24,844 nucleotides of DNA from the NCBI GenBank assembly GCA_039810485.1, contig JBDHXA010000044.1:1-24844 (forward strand), written 5' to 3'. Under the pieces are notes generated by a model. That model saw only the letters and a list, made by a program, of their open reading frames with translations. It did no database searches and was not told the DNA's origin. Every line of letters begins with the position of its first letter. The stretch's first letter is position 1. The position numbers and the translations under genes are program-made. Below are positions 16,473-24,768 of this stretch, in pieces. This stretch comes from JADZAA01 sp039810485. Its GTDB lineage: Bacteria > Bacteroidota > Ignavibacteria > Kapaibacteriales > UBA961.

Positions 16473-19400
16473 ATGATAGATAAAATAATATTATTTTCGG
16501 TGCATAACAAGCTTATTACCGGAATATTTTTGTTGATATTCATTGCAGTCGGCATTTATGAAGCGAGCCGGCTTTCTATTGATGCTCTCCCGGATGTTAC
16601 CAATAATCAAGTGATGGTCATTACTAGCTGCCCGAATCTTGCAACGCAAGAAGTAGAGCAATTTATTACAGTGCCTGTAGAAACGCAGTTCAAATCTGTT
16701 CCTGGCGTAGTTGAATTGCGAAGCATATCCCGAAGCGGCCTCTCGATTATCACAGTTGTTTTCAAAGACAAAGTGCCGGTAAACATTGCCAGACAGCAAA
16801 TTTCCGAGCGGCTGAAAATGGCGGAAGAATTTCTATCCAAGGATTTTGGAAGCCCTGAAATGGTGCCGCCTACTACCGGACTTGGAGAAATATACCAATA
16901 TACTATACATCCGCAAAAAGGTTATGAACATAAATATTCTCCAATGGATTTGCGCGTTATTCAAGATTGGATTATTCGCAGGCAGCTATTGGGTGTGCCC
17001 GGAATTGTTGACGTATCAACCATTGGCGGTTTTCTCAAGCAATATGAAGTGGCTGTGTCGCCCGATAAATTGGTGAGCATGAATATTTCGCTTTTGGACG
17101 TGTTTGCCGCACTTTCCAAGAACAATCAAAACACAGGTGGAAGCTATGTTGAAAAAGAAAAAAACATATATTTTATTCGCGGCGAAGGGCTGATAGCCAA
17201 CATTCCAGACATTGAAAATATTGTAGTCAAAAATATTGCAGGCATGCCTGTAAGAGTGCGCGACATTGCAACGGTGCAATTCGGACATGCGCCGCGGTTC
17301 GGCGCAATGACGCGCAACGGGCAGGGAGAAACCGTTGGCGGCGTTGTGCTAATGTTAAAAGGCGAGAACTCCGCCAAAGTTATTTCGGATGTCAAAGAAA
17401 AGATGGAAGAAATCAAAAAGCATCTTCCAGAAGGCGTTGAAATAGATACATTCTTGGATAGAAGCGAGCTCATAGGGCGCACTATCAATACCGTTGCAAA
17501 AAATTTGATGGAAGGAGCATTGATTGTTGTTTTTATTCTGGCACTTTTTCTTGGGAATTATCGCGCCGGTTTAATTGTTGCCTCGGTTATTCCGCTGTCC
17601 ATGCTTTTTGCAATTACGATGATGAATATCTTTGGCGTTACGGCAAATTTGATGAGCATGGGCGCGCTGGATTTTGGGCTGATAGTCGACGGCGCAGTAA
17701 TTGTTGTGGAAAGTATTCTTCACATTTTTGCAGATAAATACAATGACTGCAGATTAACGCAAAGGCAAATGGATGATGAAGTTGTGTCGTCATCCTCGAA
17801 AATTATGAATAGTGCAGTTTTTGGGCAGATTATAATTTTGATAGTATATATTCCGATTTTTGCTTTGTCGGGAATTGAAGGCAAAATGTTTATGCCAATG
17901 GCGCAAACAGTTTCATTCGCCATAATTGGGGCCTTGCTGCTTTCTCTTACGTATGTGCCTCTTATGAGCAGCGTTTTTCTATCGAAGAATATTAAGCACA
18001 AAATTACGCTGAGTGATAAATTTATTTCTCAGCTGCAGAAATACTATACTCCTCTTCTCAAATTCTTTCTGAAACATAGAATTTCGGCAGTTGCCGCCTC
18101 TGTTGCAATATTAGCGGGCTCTTTCTTACTTTTCCGGTCTTTGGGCGGTGAGTTTTTGCCTGAAATGGACGAAGGCGATTTCCAGACAAATTTTGCCATG
18201 CGTCAAGGAACAAACCTGACAGAAATGATCAATACCGCCAATAAATTAGAAAAAATTCTTTTGGACAGCTTCCCAGAAATAAAACAAGTAGTGGCAAAAA
18301 TTGGCACGAGCGAAGTGCCGACTGATCCTATGCCGGTTCATTACGCCGATCTGAATATAATTTTGGAAAAAGATAAAAGCAAATGGACTTCAGCGAAAAG
18401 CAAGGAAGACCTGGCCGAGAAAATGAATGAAGTTTTAAATGTAATACCGGGCAAAAGCTTAGTATTTGAACAGCCGATACAAATGAGGATAAATGAATTG
18501 ATTGCCGGCGTGCGATCTGACATTGCCATAAAGGTTTTCGGCGACAATTTGGATATTCTTGCGCAAAAAGGAAAAGAAGTTTCGAAGCTGATTGCGGCCG
18601 TTCCGGGAACAGCCAATATAAAAGTGGAGCAGACCGTTGGAATGCCTCAGCTTGTCGTAAAGTACAACCGCGACAGAATTGCGCAATATGGATTAAATAT
18701 CGAGGACTGCAATGCAGTGTTGAATACTGCTCTTGCAGGAGGGAAAGCGGGAGTAATCTACGAAGGCGAGAAGCGATTCGACTTAATGGTTCGCTTTGCC
18801 AATTACCGCGATGCCGACGAAGACAAAGTAAAAAATATTTATGTGGCACTTCCAAATGGCTCGCAAATTCCTTTTTCTCAAATTGCAGACATTTCATTTC
18901 AATCAGCTCCCACTCAGATTTCGCGAGAAAATACAAATCGCCGAATTGTTGTAGAATGTAATGTGAAAGGGCGAGACATAGAGAGCGTTGTCGCTGACAT
19001 TCAAAAAACAATAGATGATAATTTGCGTGTTCCGGCCGGGTATTTCGTTACATACGGTGGTACGTTTGAGAATTTGGAAGAGGCAAAAGCGCGGCTCAGT
19101 ATTGCAGTTCCCGCTGCTCTTGTCATGATTTTTATGCTGTTGTTTGTCAGCTTCCGCAGCATTATCGAAAGCTTGATTATTTATTCTGCAATTCCTTTGG
19201 CGGCTGTCGGCGGCGTAATTGCATTATGGATTCGCGGAATGAATTTCAGCATTAGCGCCGGCATTGGCTTTATTGCTTTGTTTGGAGTCGCTGTGCTGAA
19301 CGGCATTGTTCTCATTGCCTATTTCAATCGTTTAGAAAAAGATGGCATCTACGACATTGTAGAGCGCATCATGCAAGGCACTGCCGCTCGGCTTCGACCT

Positions 19401-20828
19401 GTATTGGCAACTGCTGCCGTTGCATCGCTGGGATTTTTGCCTATGGCACTTTCCACGTCGGCAGGGAGCGAAGTGCAGAAGCCGCTCGCAACTGTTGTCA
19501 TTGGCGGATTGGTTTCTTCTACTATTCTCACACTGGTTGTTCTGCCTGTTCTTTATTCCCTTTTTATTGGGAAAAGAACCAACGTCAAACATGCGGCTTT
19601 ATCGGTTGCAATAGCATTCGCTGTCTGCTCTTACAGCGCTTCGGCTCAAACGCCCAAGAGATATTCCGTTGATGAGGCAGTTGCACTTGCAAAGAAAAAT
19701 AATCTGCAATTGCAGTCGCAGCGCCTGAACGTTCAGTCGTCGCAAAGTTTACAAAAATCTTATTTTGAACTGCCGAAAATTGATGTTAGCTTTCAATACG
19801 GGCAATTCAGCAGCATCAACAATGACAATAGCTTTTCAGTGCAGCAAACAATGCCTTTCCCAACTTTTTTTCATGCGCAGAACAATCTGTACAAAGCACA
19901 GACGGCAAGCGCAGAGTTCATGCGCGAGGCAACGGAAAACGATGTAAAAACTCAAGTTAAATCATTGTGTTATCGTATTTTGCATCTGCGGCAGTCGCAG
20001 AATGACCTGTTGTATTTGGATTCGTTGTATGCTGATTTTTCCAAAGCGGCGGCACTTCGCTTCGCTTCTGGCGAAACTTATCTTTTGGAGAAAATAACCG
20101 CAGAGGCAAAAGAAGGCGAAATTCGCGTTCAATTGAAGCAGAATCAAACAGATATGAGCGCATCTTACACTTCGCTTCAAGCATTGTTAAATACGGCCGA
20201 CAGCATAGAAATTTATGCTGATAACTATCTTGAGCCGCTGGAATTATCTCTCGGCGCAGATTCAAATAATTTGACGCAAAATCCTGCATTGCAATATTAT
20301 TATCAGCAAGCGGCAATAGCCGATCAAAGCAAAGAAGTTGAAATTGCCTCTACGCTGCCCGACATTCGCTTCGTCTATACAAATCAGAGTATTATTGGCG
20401 CTCAATTGGTAAATGGAAAAGACGTTTTTTTTGACGGCGGCAAACGGTTTTCGTCTTTTAGCATTGGCGTTCTGCTCCCCCTTACTTTTGTGAGCAATGC
20501 ACATAAAATTTCTTCTCTCGACGTTATGCGGCAATCGCTGCAACTTGCTGCAGACAATCAAAAGCAAGCTCTGCAATCACAAATCCAAAATGCAATTGCA
20601 GAATATAATCAAAATAAAACTCAATATTTATACTATAAAAATACAGCCGTTCCCAATGCGAAATTGATGATTAAATCCGCTTCGGAAAGCTTCCGGCACG
20701 GCGATATTGACTATGTGGAGTATACTCAAGCTCTGCAAAATGCAACAAGCATAAAATTGAATTACTTGCAGTCGCTGTCGCAAATAAATCAATCTGTCAT
20801 TAATATTAATTATTTACTTAACAGATAA
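16473..20828 (+). CDS. CzcA/CusA-type HME-RND metal efflux pump fused to a TolC-like outer-membrane factor
   Basis: A 1451-residue fusion. Residues 1-1035 form a complete heavy-metal RND proton antiporter: TM1 near 10-30, the TM4 relay ALDFGLIVDGAVIVVE with D400, D406 and E413 (equivalent to CzcA D402, D408, E415), pore-domain FLPEMDEGD (561-569), TDPMP (617-621), PIQMRINELIAGVRSD (668-683), and TM8-12 at about 875-1030. These motifs favour CzcA (Zn/Co/Cd/Ni) over CusA (Cu/Ag), but the ion is not certain. A second hydrophobic segment at 1041-1055 ends in ASAQ, like a signal peptide, and leads into a TolC-family domain (1059-1451) starting YSVDEAVALAKKNN. Such fusions are known in Bacteroidota. 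The adaptor gene starts directly after the stop, so the two genes can encode the whole tripartite exporter. Confidence 0.94.
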   Translation: MIDKIILFSVHNKLITGIFLLIFIAVGIYEASRLSIDALPDVTNNQVMVITSCPNLATQEVEQFITVPVETQFKSVPGVVELRSISRSGLSIITVVFKDKVPVNIARQQISERLKMAEEFLSKDFGSPEMVPPTTGLGEIYQYTIHPQKGYEHKYSPMDLRVIQDWIIRRQLLGVPGIVDVSTIGGFLKQYEVAVSPDKLVSMNISLLDVFAALSKNNQNTGGSYVEKEKNIYFIRGEGLIANIPDIENIVVKNIAGMPVRVRDIATVQFGHAPRFGAMTRNGQGETVGGVVLMLKGENSAKVISDVKEKMEEIKKHLPEGVEIDTFLDRSELIGRTINTVAKNLMEGALIVVFILALFLGNYRAGLIVASVIPLSMLFAITMMNIFGVTANLMSMGALDFGLIVDGAVIVVESILHIFADKYNDCRLTQRQMDDEVVSSSSKIMNSAVFGQIIILIVYIPIFALSGIEGKMFMPMAQTVSFAIIGALLLSLTYVPLMSSVFLSKNIKHKITLSDKFISQLQKYYTPLLKFFLKHRISAVAASVAILAGSFLLFRSLGGEFLPEMDEGDFQTNFAMRQGTNLTEMINTANKLEKILLDSFPEIKQVVAKIGTSEVPTDPMPVHYADLNIILEKDKSKWTSAKSKEDLAEKMNEVLNVIPGKSLVFEQPIQMRINELIAGVRSDIAIKVFGDNLDILAQKGKEVSKLIAAVPGTANIKVEQTVGMPQLVVKYNRDRIAQYGLNIEDCNAVLNTALAGGKAGVIYEGEKRFDLMVRFANYRDADEDKVKNIYVALPNGSQIPFSQIADISFQSAPTQISRENTNRRIVVECNVKGRDIESVVADIQKTIDDNLRVPAGYFVTYGGTFENLEEAKARLSIAVPAALVMIFMLLFVSFRSIIESLIIYSAIPLAAVGGVIALWIRGMNFSISAGIGFIALFGVAVLNGIVLIAYFNRLEKDGIYDIVERIMQGTAARLRPVLATAAVASLGFLPMALSTSAGSEVQKPLATVVIGGLVSSTILTLVVLPVLYSLFIGKRTNVKHAALSVAIAFAVCSYSASAQTPKRYSVDEAVALAKKNNLQLQSQRLNVQSSQSLQKSYFELPKIDVSFQYGQFSSINNDNSFSVQQTMPFPTFFHAQNNLYKAQTASAEFMREATENDVKTQVKSLCYRILHLRQSQNDLLYLDSLYADFSKAAALRFASGETYLLEKITAEAKEGEIRVQLKQNQTDMSASYTSLQALLNTADSIEIYADNYLEPLELSLGADSNNLTQNPALQYYYQQAAIADQSKEVEIASTLPDIRFVYTNQSIIGAQLVNGKDVFFDGGKRFSSFSIGVLLPLTFVSNAHKISSLDVMRQSLQLAADNQKQALQSQIQNAIAEYNQNKTQYLYYKNTAVPNAKLMIKSASESFRHGDIDYVEYTQALQNATSIKLNYLQSLSQINQSVININYLLNR

Positions 20829-21995
20829 ATGATAAACAATAAGAGTTATATTGTCAGAAATATATTAGCGGCCATTGCTATTGCCGTAATTGTATCGGCA
20901 TGCAGCAAGGAAACACTAAAAACTGATGAACCGAGCGATGAAAAAGTCAGAAATGTCTTAACGCTGACATCTGAACAGCAAAAAGCCGTTGGATTAGAAC
21001 TTGGCGCATTGGAGTTTAGAAATTTAAGCTCAACTCTGAAAGCAAACGGCAAATTGACGCTGCCAGCTCAAAATCAGGCAAATGTGAGCTTGGCTGTCGG
21101 CGGTATTGTAAAATCTATAGCTGTTGTAGAAGGAGCTTATGTAACTGCAGGGCAAATACTTGCGATAATACAGAATTCAGATTTTATCCAATTGCAGCAG
21201 GATTTTTTGCAAAGCAAGTCGCAACTCGCCTTTTTAAAAGCAGAATATGATAGGCAAAAAGAATTGCAAAAGGACAATATTAACGCTGTAAAAACATTTC
21301 AAAGGGCGGAAACAGATTATCGTTCGCAAGTTGTTGTTTACAACTCGCTTAAGCAAAAGCTGAGCTTGTACAATACTGATGCTGAAAAATTAACTCCTGA
21401 AAAAATATCAAATACATTTCCGGTGGTGGCGCCAATAAGCGGAAACATCCATACAATTGTCGTCAATATTGGCACATATGCAGAGCCAAATAAGCAACTG
21501 TTCGATATTGTTGACAATCGTTTTCTCCATATTGACTTAACGGTATTTGAAAAAGATATACCAAAAATTCACGAAGGTCAGAAAATATTTTTCACCGGTG
21601 CTAACCATGCCGATCATACGCATAACGGAACAATTTTTAGCATCAACAAAGCTTTTGAAGCAGGTCAGCAAGCAGTAATTGCTCATGCAGAAATACACGA
21701 TGTAAACGAAAAGCTTCTTTCAGGAATGTTTGTAGAAGCCAGAATTATATTGAACGACAGCAGTTCGCAAACTCTTCCGGAAAGCGCGGTTGTAAGCAAT
21801 GGCAGCGATCATTATATATTCGTCCAACAAAGCGAAAATGAGTTTCGCAGAGTGCAAGTGCGCTTAGGAACAAATGATTTAGGATACGTTGAAGTGTTTC
21901 CTTTTGAAGACATAAATCCGAAGCAAAAAGTAGTTATTACAGGCGCGTACAACATGCTGAGCGAACTGACAAAAGCTGCAGCCGGAGCTGAATAA
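20829..21995 (+). CDS. CzcB/CusB-type RND periplasmic adaptor lipoprotein
   Basis: Membrane-fusion protein of 388 residues linking the RND pump to the outer-membrane factor. The signal peptide ends in lipobox VSAC with lipidated C25. The lipoyl/barrel-sandwich halves are visible at about 85-115 (VGGIVKSIAVVEGAYVTAGQ) and 198-222 (PVVAPISGNIHTIVVNIG), flanking an alpha-hairpin at 118-190. A beta-barrel domain and membrane-proximal domain follow. A histidine-rich loop HADHTH (260-265) in the beta-barrel could bind metal. The ATG directly abuts the stop of the pump-TolC fusion, which points to tight co-expression and stoichiometric assembly. The metal specificity is not defined by sequence alone. 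Confidence 0.92.
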   Translation: MINNKSYIVRNILAAIAIAVIVSACSKETLKTDEPSDEKVRNVLTLTSEQQKAVGLELGALEFRNLSSTLKANGKLTLPAQNQANVSLAVGGIVKSIAVVEGAYVTAGQILAIIQNSDFIQLQQDFLQSKSQLAFLKAEYDRQKELQKDNINAVKTFQRAETDYRSQVVVYNSLKQKLSLYNTDAEKLTPEKISNTFPVVAPISGNIHTIVVNIGTYAEPNKQLFDIVDNRFLHIDLTVFEKDIPKIHEGQKIFFTGANHADHTHNGTIFSINKAFEAGQQAVIAHAEIHDVNEKLLSGMFVEARIILNDSSSQTLPESAVVSNGSDHYIFVQQSENEFRRVQVRLGTNDLGYVEVFPFEDINPKQKVVITGAYNMLSELTKAAAGAE

Positions 21996-22018
21996 TTATT
22001 GGAATTATTTTATTAGTT

Positions 22019-22046
22019 AATAATGCTTTTTATACTGCATTATTTT
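22019..22046 (+). terminator. Hairpin after the efflux operon
   Basis: AATAATGC (22019-22026) and GCATTATT (22037-22044) form a perfect 8-bp stem with a 10-base loop, 23 bases after the adaptor stop, followed by TTTAC-type weakly T-rich sequence. The stem is AT-rich, so termination may be weak. It separates the efflux genes from dut, whose ATG follows 33 bases later. Confidence 0.5.
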
Positions 22047-22077
22047 ACAATCTTACTCATAACATTGCATAAAGATA

Positions 22078-22530
22078 ATGAATCTTAAAATTGAAATTTG
22101 CAGATTGCATAGTACAGACCGCAAAACGCTTTTGCCGCGCTATGCCACTAATGGCTCGGCCGGCATGGATATTTGTGCGTCGCTTGAAGCGGATATGACT
22201 ATTGCTCGCGGTGCTATTGTGCTCATTCCAACTGGCTTGTCTATTGCTTTGCCTCATGGCTATGAATGTCAAGTGCGTTCGCGAAGCGGTTTGGCTGCAA
22301 AAAATGGAATTTTTACGCTTAATTCTCCTGGAACTATTGATAGCGATTATCGTGGCGAAATCAAAGTGATTTTAGCCAATTTCGGCTCAGAACCGTTTGT
22401 TGTAAAACACGGCGACCGTATAGCGCAACTAGTTGTGGCACGGTATGAATCAGTAGAATGGCGAGAAGTTGAAGAGCTTGGAGCAACCGATAGAAATATC
22501 GGCGGTTTTGGCAGCACTGGCATTAGTTAA
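22078..22530 (+). CDS. dut: Deoxyuridine 5'-triphosphate nucleotidohydrolase (dUTPase)
   Basis: Homotrimeric dUTPase of 150 residues, hydrolysing dUTP to dUMP and pyrophosphate and so keeping uracil out of DNA. All five motifs are present: I AGMDICA (28-34), II RSRSGLA (67-73), III SPGTIDSDYRGE (83-94) with catalytic D88, IV GDRIAQLVV (112-120), and V RNIGGFGSTG (139-148). Motif V has N140 where Gly is usual, a minor change. Length is normal. It lies 82 bases after the efflux adaptor and 20 bases before the acyl-CoA synthetase, with which it is probably co-transcribed. Confidence 0.97.
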   Translation: MNLKIEICRLHSTDRKTLLPRYATNGSAGMDICASLEADMTIARGAIVLIPTGLSIALPHGYECQVRSRSGLAAKNGIFTLNSPGTIDSDYRGEIKVILANFGSEPFVVKHGDRIAQLVVARYESVEWREVEELGATDRNIGGFGSTGIS

Positions 22531-22550
22531 ATAGCGAGAAGGCAAAGACG

Positions 22551-24680
22551 ATGACAAATAATAAAAATCTACTTGGTAAAATTCGCATGCTGCAAAAGAA
22601 AAAAATGCTTACGCCCGGTGAAATTATTGATCTATGCAAACTATTGGCACAAAACCAACAAAAGGGCAATAAAAAGCAGAAGAAAGCTCAAAAAAATTGG
22701 CGTGCTATATTGCATAAATATTTTATTCCACATTTTAAAAAATATACTTTTGACGTGCAGCGCGAAGCCCATAGAATACTTTTTGAAGGATTCCAACTGC
22801 ATCAATCGCCTGTAGCTTGGCAAAAATCAAAGAATGGCAGAAAAATAGGATATAAGCGTTTGAACAGCGGCAATTCTTATTCATCGTTTCGCAAGTTTCA
22901 TCAATTTACGGTGAAGCATAGAGAAGAATTTTGGAAAGAAATGATTGAAGCGTTGAATATCCGGTTTATGCGCCGCCCCGACTCTATTGTGAATAATGTG
23001 CATACAAACGCGCCCGAATGGCTACCCAATGCCGAAATGAATATAATCGAAAGCTGCTTTGGCACTGCACCTAATCGAAAAGCAATTATCTATCAACGGC
23101 AAAATGGAAAGAAAGAAATTTGGACATATTCCCGCCTTCTGCGCGAAGTGAAAGCGGTTGCCGCCGGCTTGCGAAAATTTGGATTTACAAAAGGCGATGC
23201 AATCGCAATGTACATGCCAATGACTACCTCATGCATTGCCGCTTATATGGGAATTATCCACGCCGGATGCACAACAGTATCTATTGCAGATTCTATGGCA
23301 GCGTCTGAAATTGCTCGCAGAATTGCCATTTCAGGCGCAAAAGCGATTATTGTCCAAGACGGCGTGCTTCGCAACGGGAAATTTATCTCTTTGTACGAGA
23401 ATGTGCGCGCCGCAAACGCGCCAATGACAATAGTTATTTCGGGTTCACACAGACAGAAAATTAATTTAAGAGAAGGCGATATTTATTGGAAAAACTTTCT
23501 TTTCTACGATGAAATTGCTCCTTTGCCTTGCAATCCGATGGATATGATTACCATTTTATTTTCTTCAGGCACAACAGGCGACCCAAAAGCAATACCATGG
23601 AACCATACAACGCCGATAAAATGCGCCTCCGATGCAATGTTGCATCAAGATATTCAACAAAATGACATTGTGGCTTGGCCTACCAATATCGGCTGGATGA
23701 TGGGGCCATGGCTTATCTTTGCAACGCTACTTCATGGCGCTTGCATTGCTTTGTCCGATGCCGCGCCGAATACTGCTGAGTTTTGCAAATTTATAGAAAA
23801 ATGCAATGTTACGATTTTGGGCGTAGTACCTACGCTTGTAAAGAGATGGCGGGAAATTGAAGCAACAAAAAATTGTAATTGGTCTAAAATCAGAACGCTG
23901 ACTTCAACAGGTGAAGCGTCAAATTATGAGGATTACTTTTGGCTGATGTTGCAAGCGCGCTATGCTCCCGTAATCGAATACTGCGGCGGAACCGAACTTG
24001 GAGGTGCCTACATAACTTCAACTTTAGATATGCCGTCAGTTCCGGCACATTTCACAACGGCTGCCGGCGGTTTAGATTTTGTGATTGTGAATGATGAAAG
24101 CCACTCTGATATAGCCGGAGAATTATTTCTTATTCCACATTCTATTGGACTTACGACTGTATTGCTCAATAGAGATCATGATAAAGAATATTTTACCAAT
24201 ACACCGTTATTGCCGTGCAAAACAATCACCTCAAGCGGTTGCACATTGCTTGAAACGGCAGTGTTGATTCAAGACAAACCTCTTCTTCGACGCCATGGAG
24301 ATTCGATGGAGAAATGTGGAAATGGATATTATAGCGCACAAGGAAGAACTGACGACACTATGAATTTGGGAGGTATTAAAGTTAGCTCCGTAGAGATAGA
24401 GACAGTTCTCGCCAATTTGGAAGGCGTTGTTGAAACTGCTGCTATTGCTACTGCTCCAATCGGAGGAGGCCCGGAATTATTGATAATATATGTTGTGTTG
24501 AAAAGCGATGTAAATAGTATTGATATTCACCGAAAGATGCAAGAAGCGATTTCGAAACAACTCAATCCGCTCTTTCGCATACACGATATAGTGGTTATAA
24601 ATTCATTGCCTCGCACAGCTTCAAACAAAGTGTTGCGAAGAATGTTGCGGAAAGAGTACATTCAGAGAAAAACGGAGTAA
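22551..24680 (+). CDS. AMP-forming acyl-CoA synthetase, AAE17/AAE18-like
   Basis: A 709-residue adenylate-forming enzyme that would activate a carboxylic acid to an acyl-AMP and then an acyl-CoA. Core motifs: P-loop SSGTTGDPKA (338-347), GWMMGPWLIFATLLHGA, acyl-adenylate motif YCGGTELGG (477-485), hinge region GRTDDTMNLGGIKVSSVEIE (598-617), and the C-terminal catalytic lysine K693 in PRTASNKVLRR. An acetyl-CoA-synthetase-like N-terminal segment (about 112-170) precedes the core. Residues 1-100 are a Lys/Gln-rich extension; its later part, with the pump-like motif GWMMGPW in the core, resembles the plant peroxisomal AAE17/AAE18 enzymes rather than Acs or AacS. The natural acid is unknown. Ribosome-binding site GAAGG lies upstream of the ATG. 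It is followed by the right copy of the 60-bp repeat, 28 bases after its stop. Confidence 0.88.
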   Translation: MTNNKNLLGKIRMLQKKKMLTPGEIIDLCKLLAQNQQKGNKKQKKAQKNWRAILHKYFIPHFKKYTFDVQREAHRILFEGFQLHQSPVAWQKSKNGRKIGYKRLNSGNSYSSFRKFHQFTVKHREEFWKEMIEALNIRFMRRPDSIVNNVHTNAPEWLPNAEMNIIESCFGTAPNRKAIIYQRQNGKKEIWTYSRLLREVKAVAAGLRKFGFTKGDAIAMYMPMTTSCIAAYMGIIHAGCTTVSIADSMAASEIARRIAISGAKAIIVQDGVLRNGKFISLYENVRAANAPMTIVISGSHRQKINLREGDIYWKNFLFYDEIAPLPCNPMDMITILFSSGTTGDPKAIPWNHTTPIKCASDAMLHQDIQQNDIVAWPTNIGWMMGPWLIFATLLHGACIALSDAAPNTAEFCKFIEKCNVTILGVVPTLVKRWREIEATKNCNWSKIRTLTSTGEASNYEDYFWLMLQARYAPVIEYCGGTELGGAYITSTLDMPSVPAHFTTAAGGLDFVIVNDESHSDIAGELFLIPHSIGLTTVLLNRDHDKEYFTNTPLLPCKTITSSGCTLLETAVLIQDKPLLRRHGDSMEKCGNGYYSAQGRTDDTMNLGGIKVSSVEIETVLANLEGVVETAAIATAPIGGGPELLIIYVVLKSDVNSIDIHRKMQEAISKQLNPLFRIHDIVVINSLPRTASNKVLRRMLRKEYIQRKTE

Positions 24681-24708
24681 AGGAAGCAGCGCCTCGTGAG
24701 TAGGACAT

Positions 24709-24768
24709 TTTATGAACCCCCTCTTAAAAGGGTGTTTATTTTATTGAAAGAAGTTAAAATAAAGATAA
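24709..24768 (+). repeat. Right copy of the 60-bp inverted repeat, 3'-end/terminator-like
   Basis: This is the inverted partner of 15-74 (58 of 60 identical). It begins 28 bases after the acyl-CoA synthetase stop, nearly the same distance and the same relative orientation as the left copy after its gene. On the plus strand it reads CCCTCTTAAAAGGG (24719-24732, 4-bp stem with loop) then the U-rich TGTTTATTTTATT, then an A/T-rich arm pair. Terminator-like function is inferred. Confidence 0.85.

Noticed and set aside
18328..19011. 227-codon open frame on the minus strand inside the pump gene
   Set aside because: It lies wholly antisense to well-supported pump sequence with conserved motifs. Its translation is low in recognisable features and rich in Leu/Arg/Cys as expected for a shadow frame.
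15..24768. Reading the end repeats as terminal inverted repeats of a 24-kb transposon
   Set aside because: The interior is core genes (gyrA, menA, dut) with no transposase or integrase, and the copies track gene 3' ends at equal distance. A dispersed 3' element fits better.
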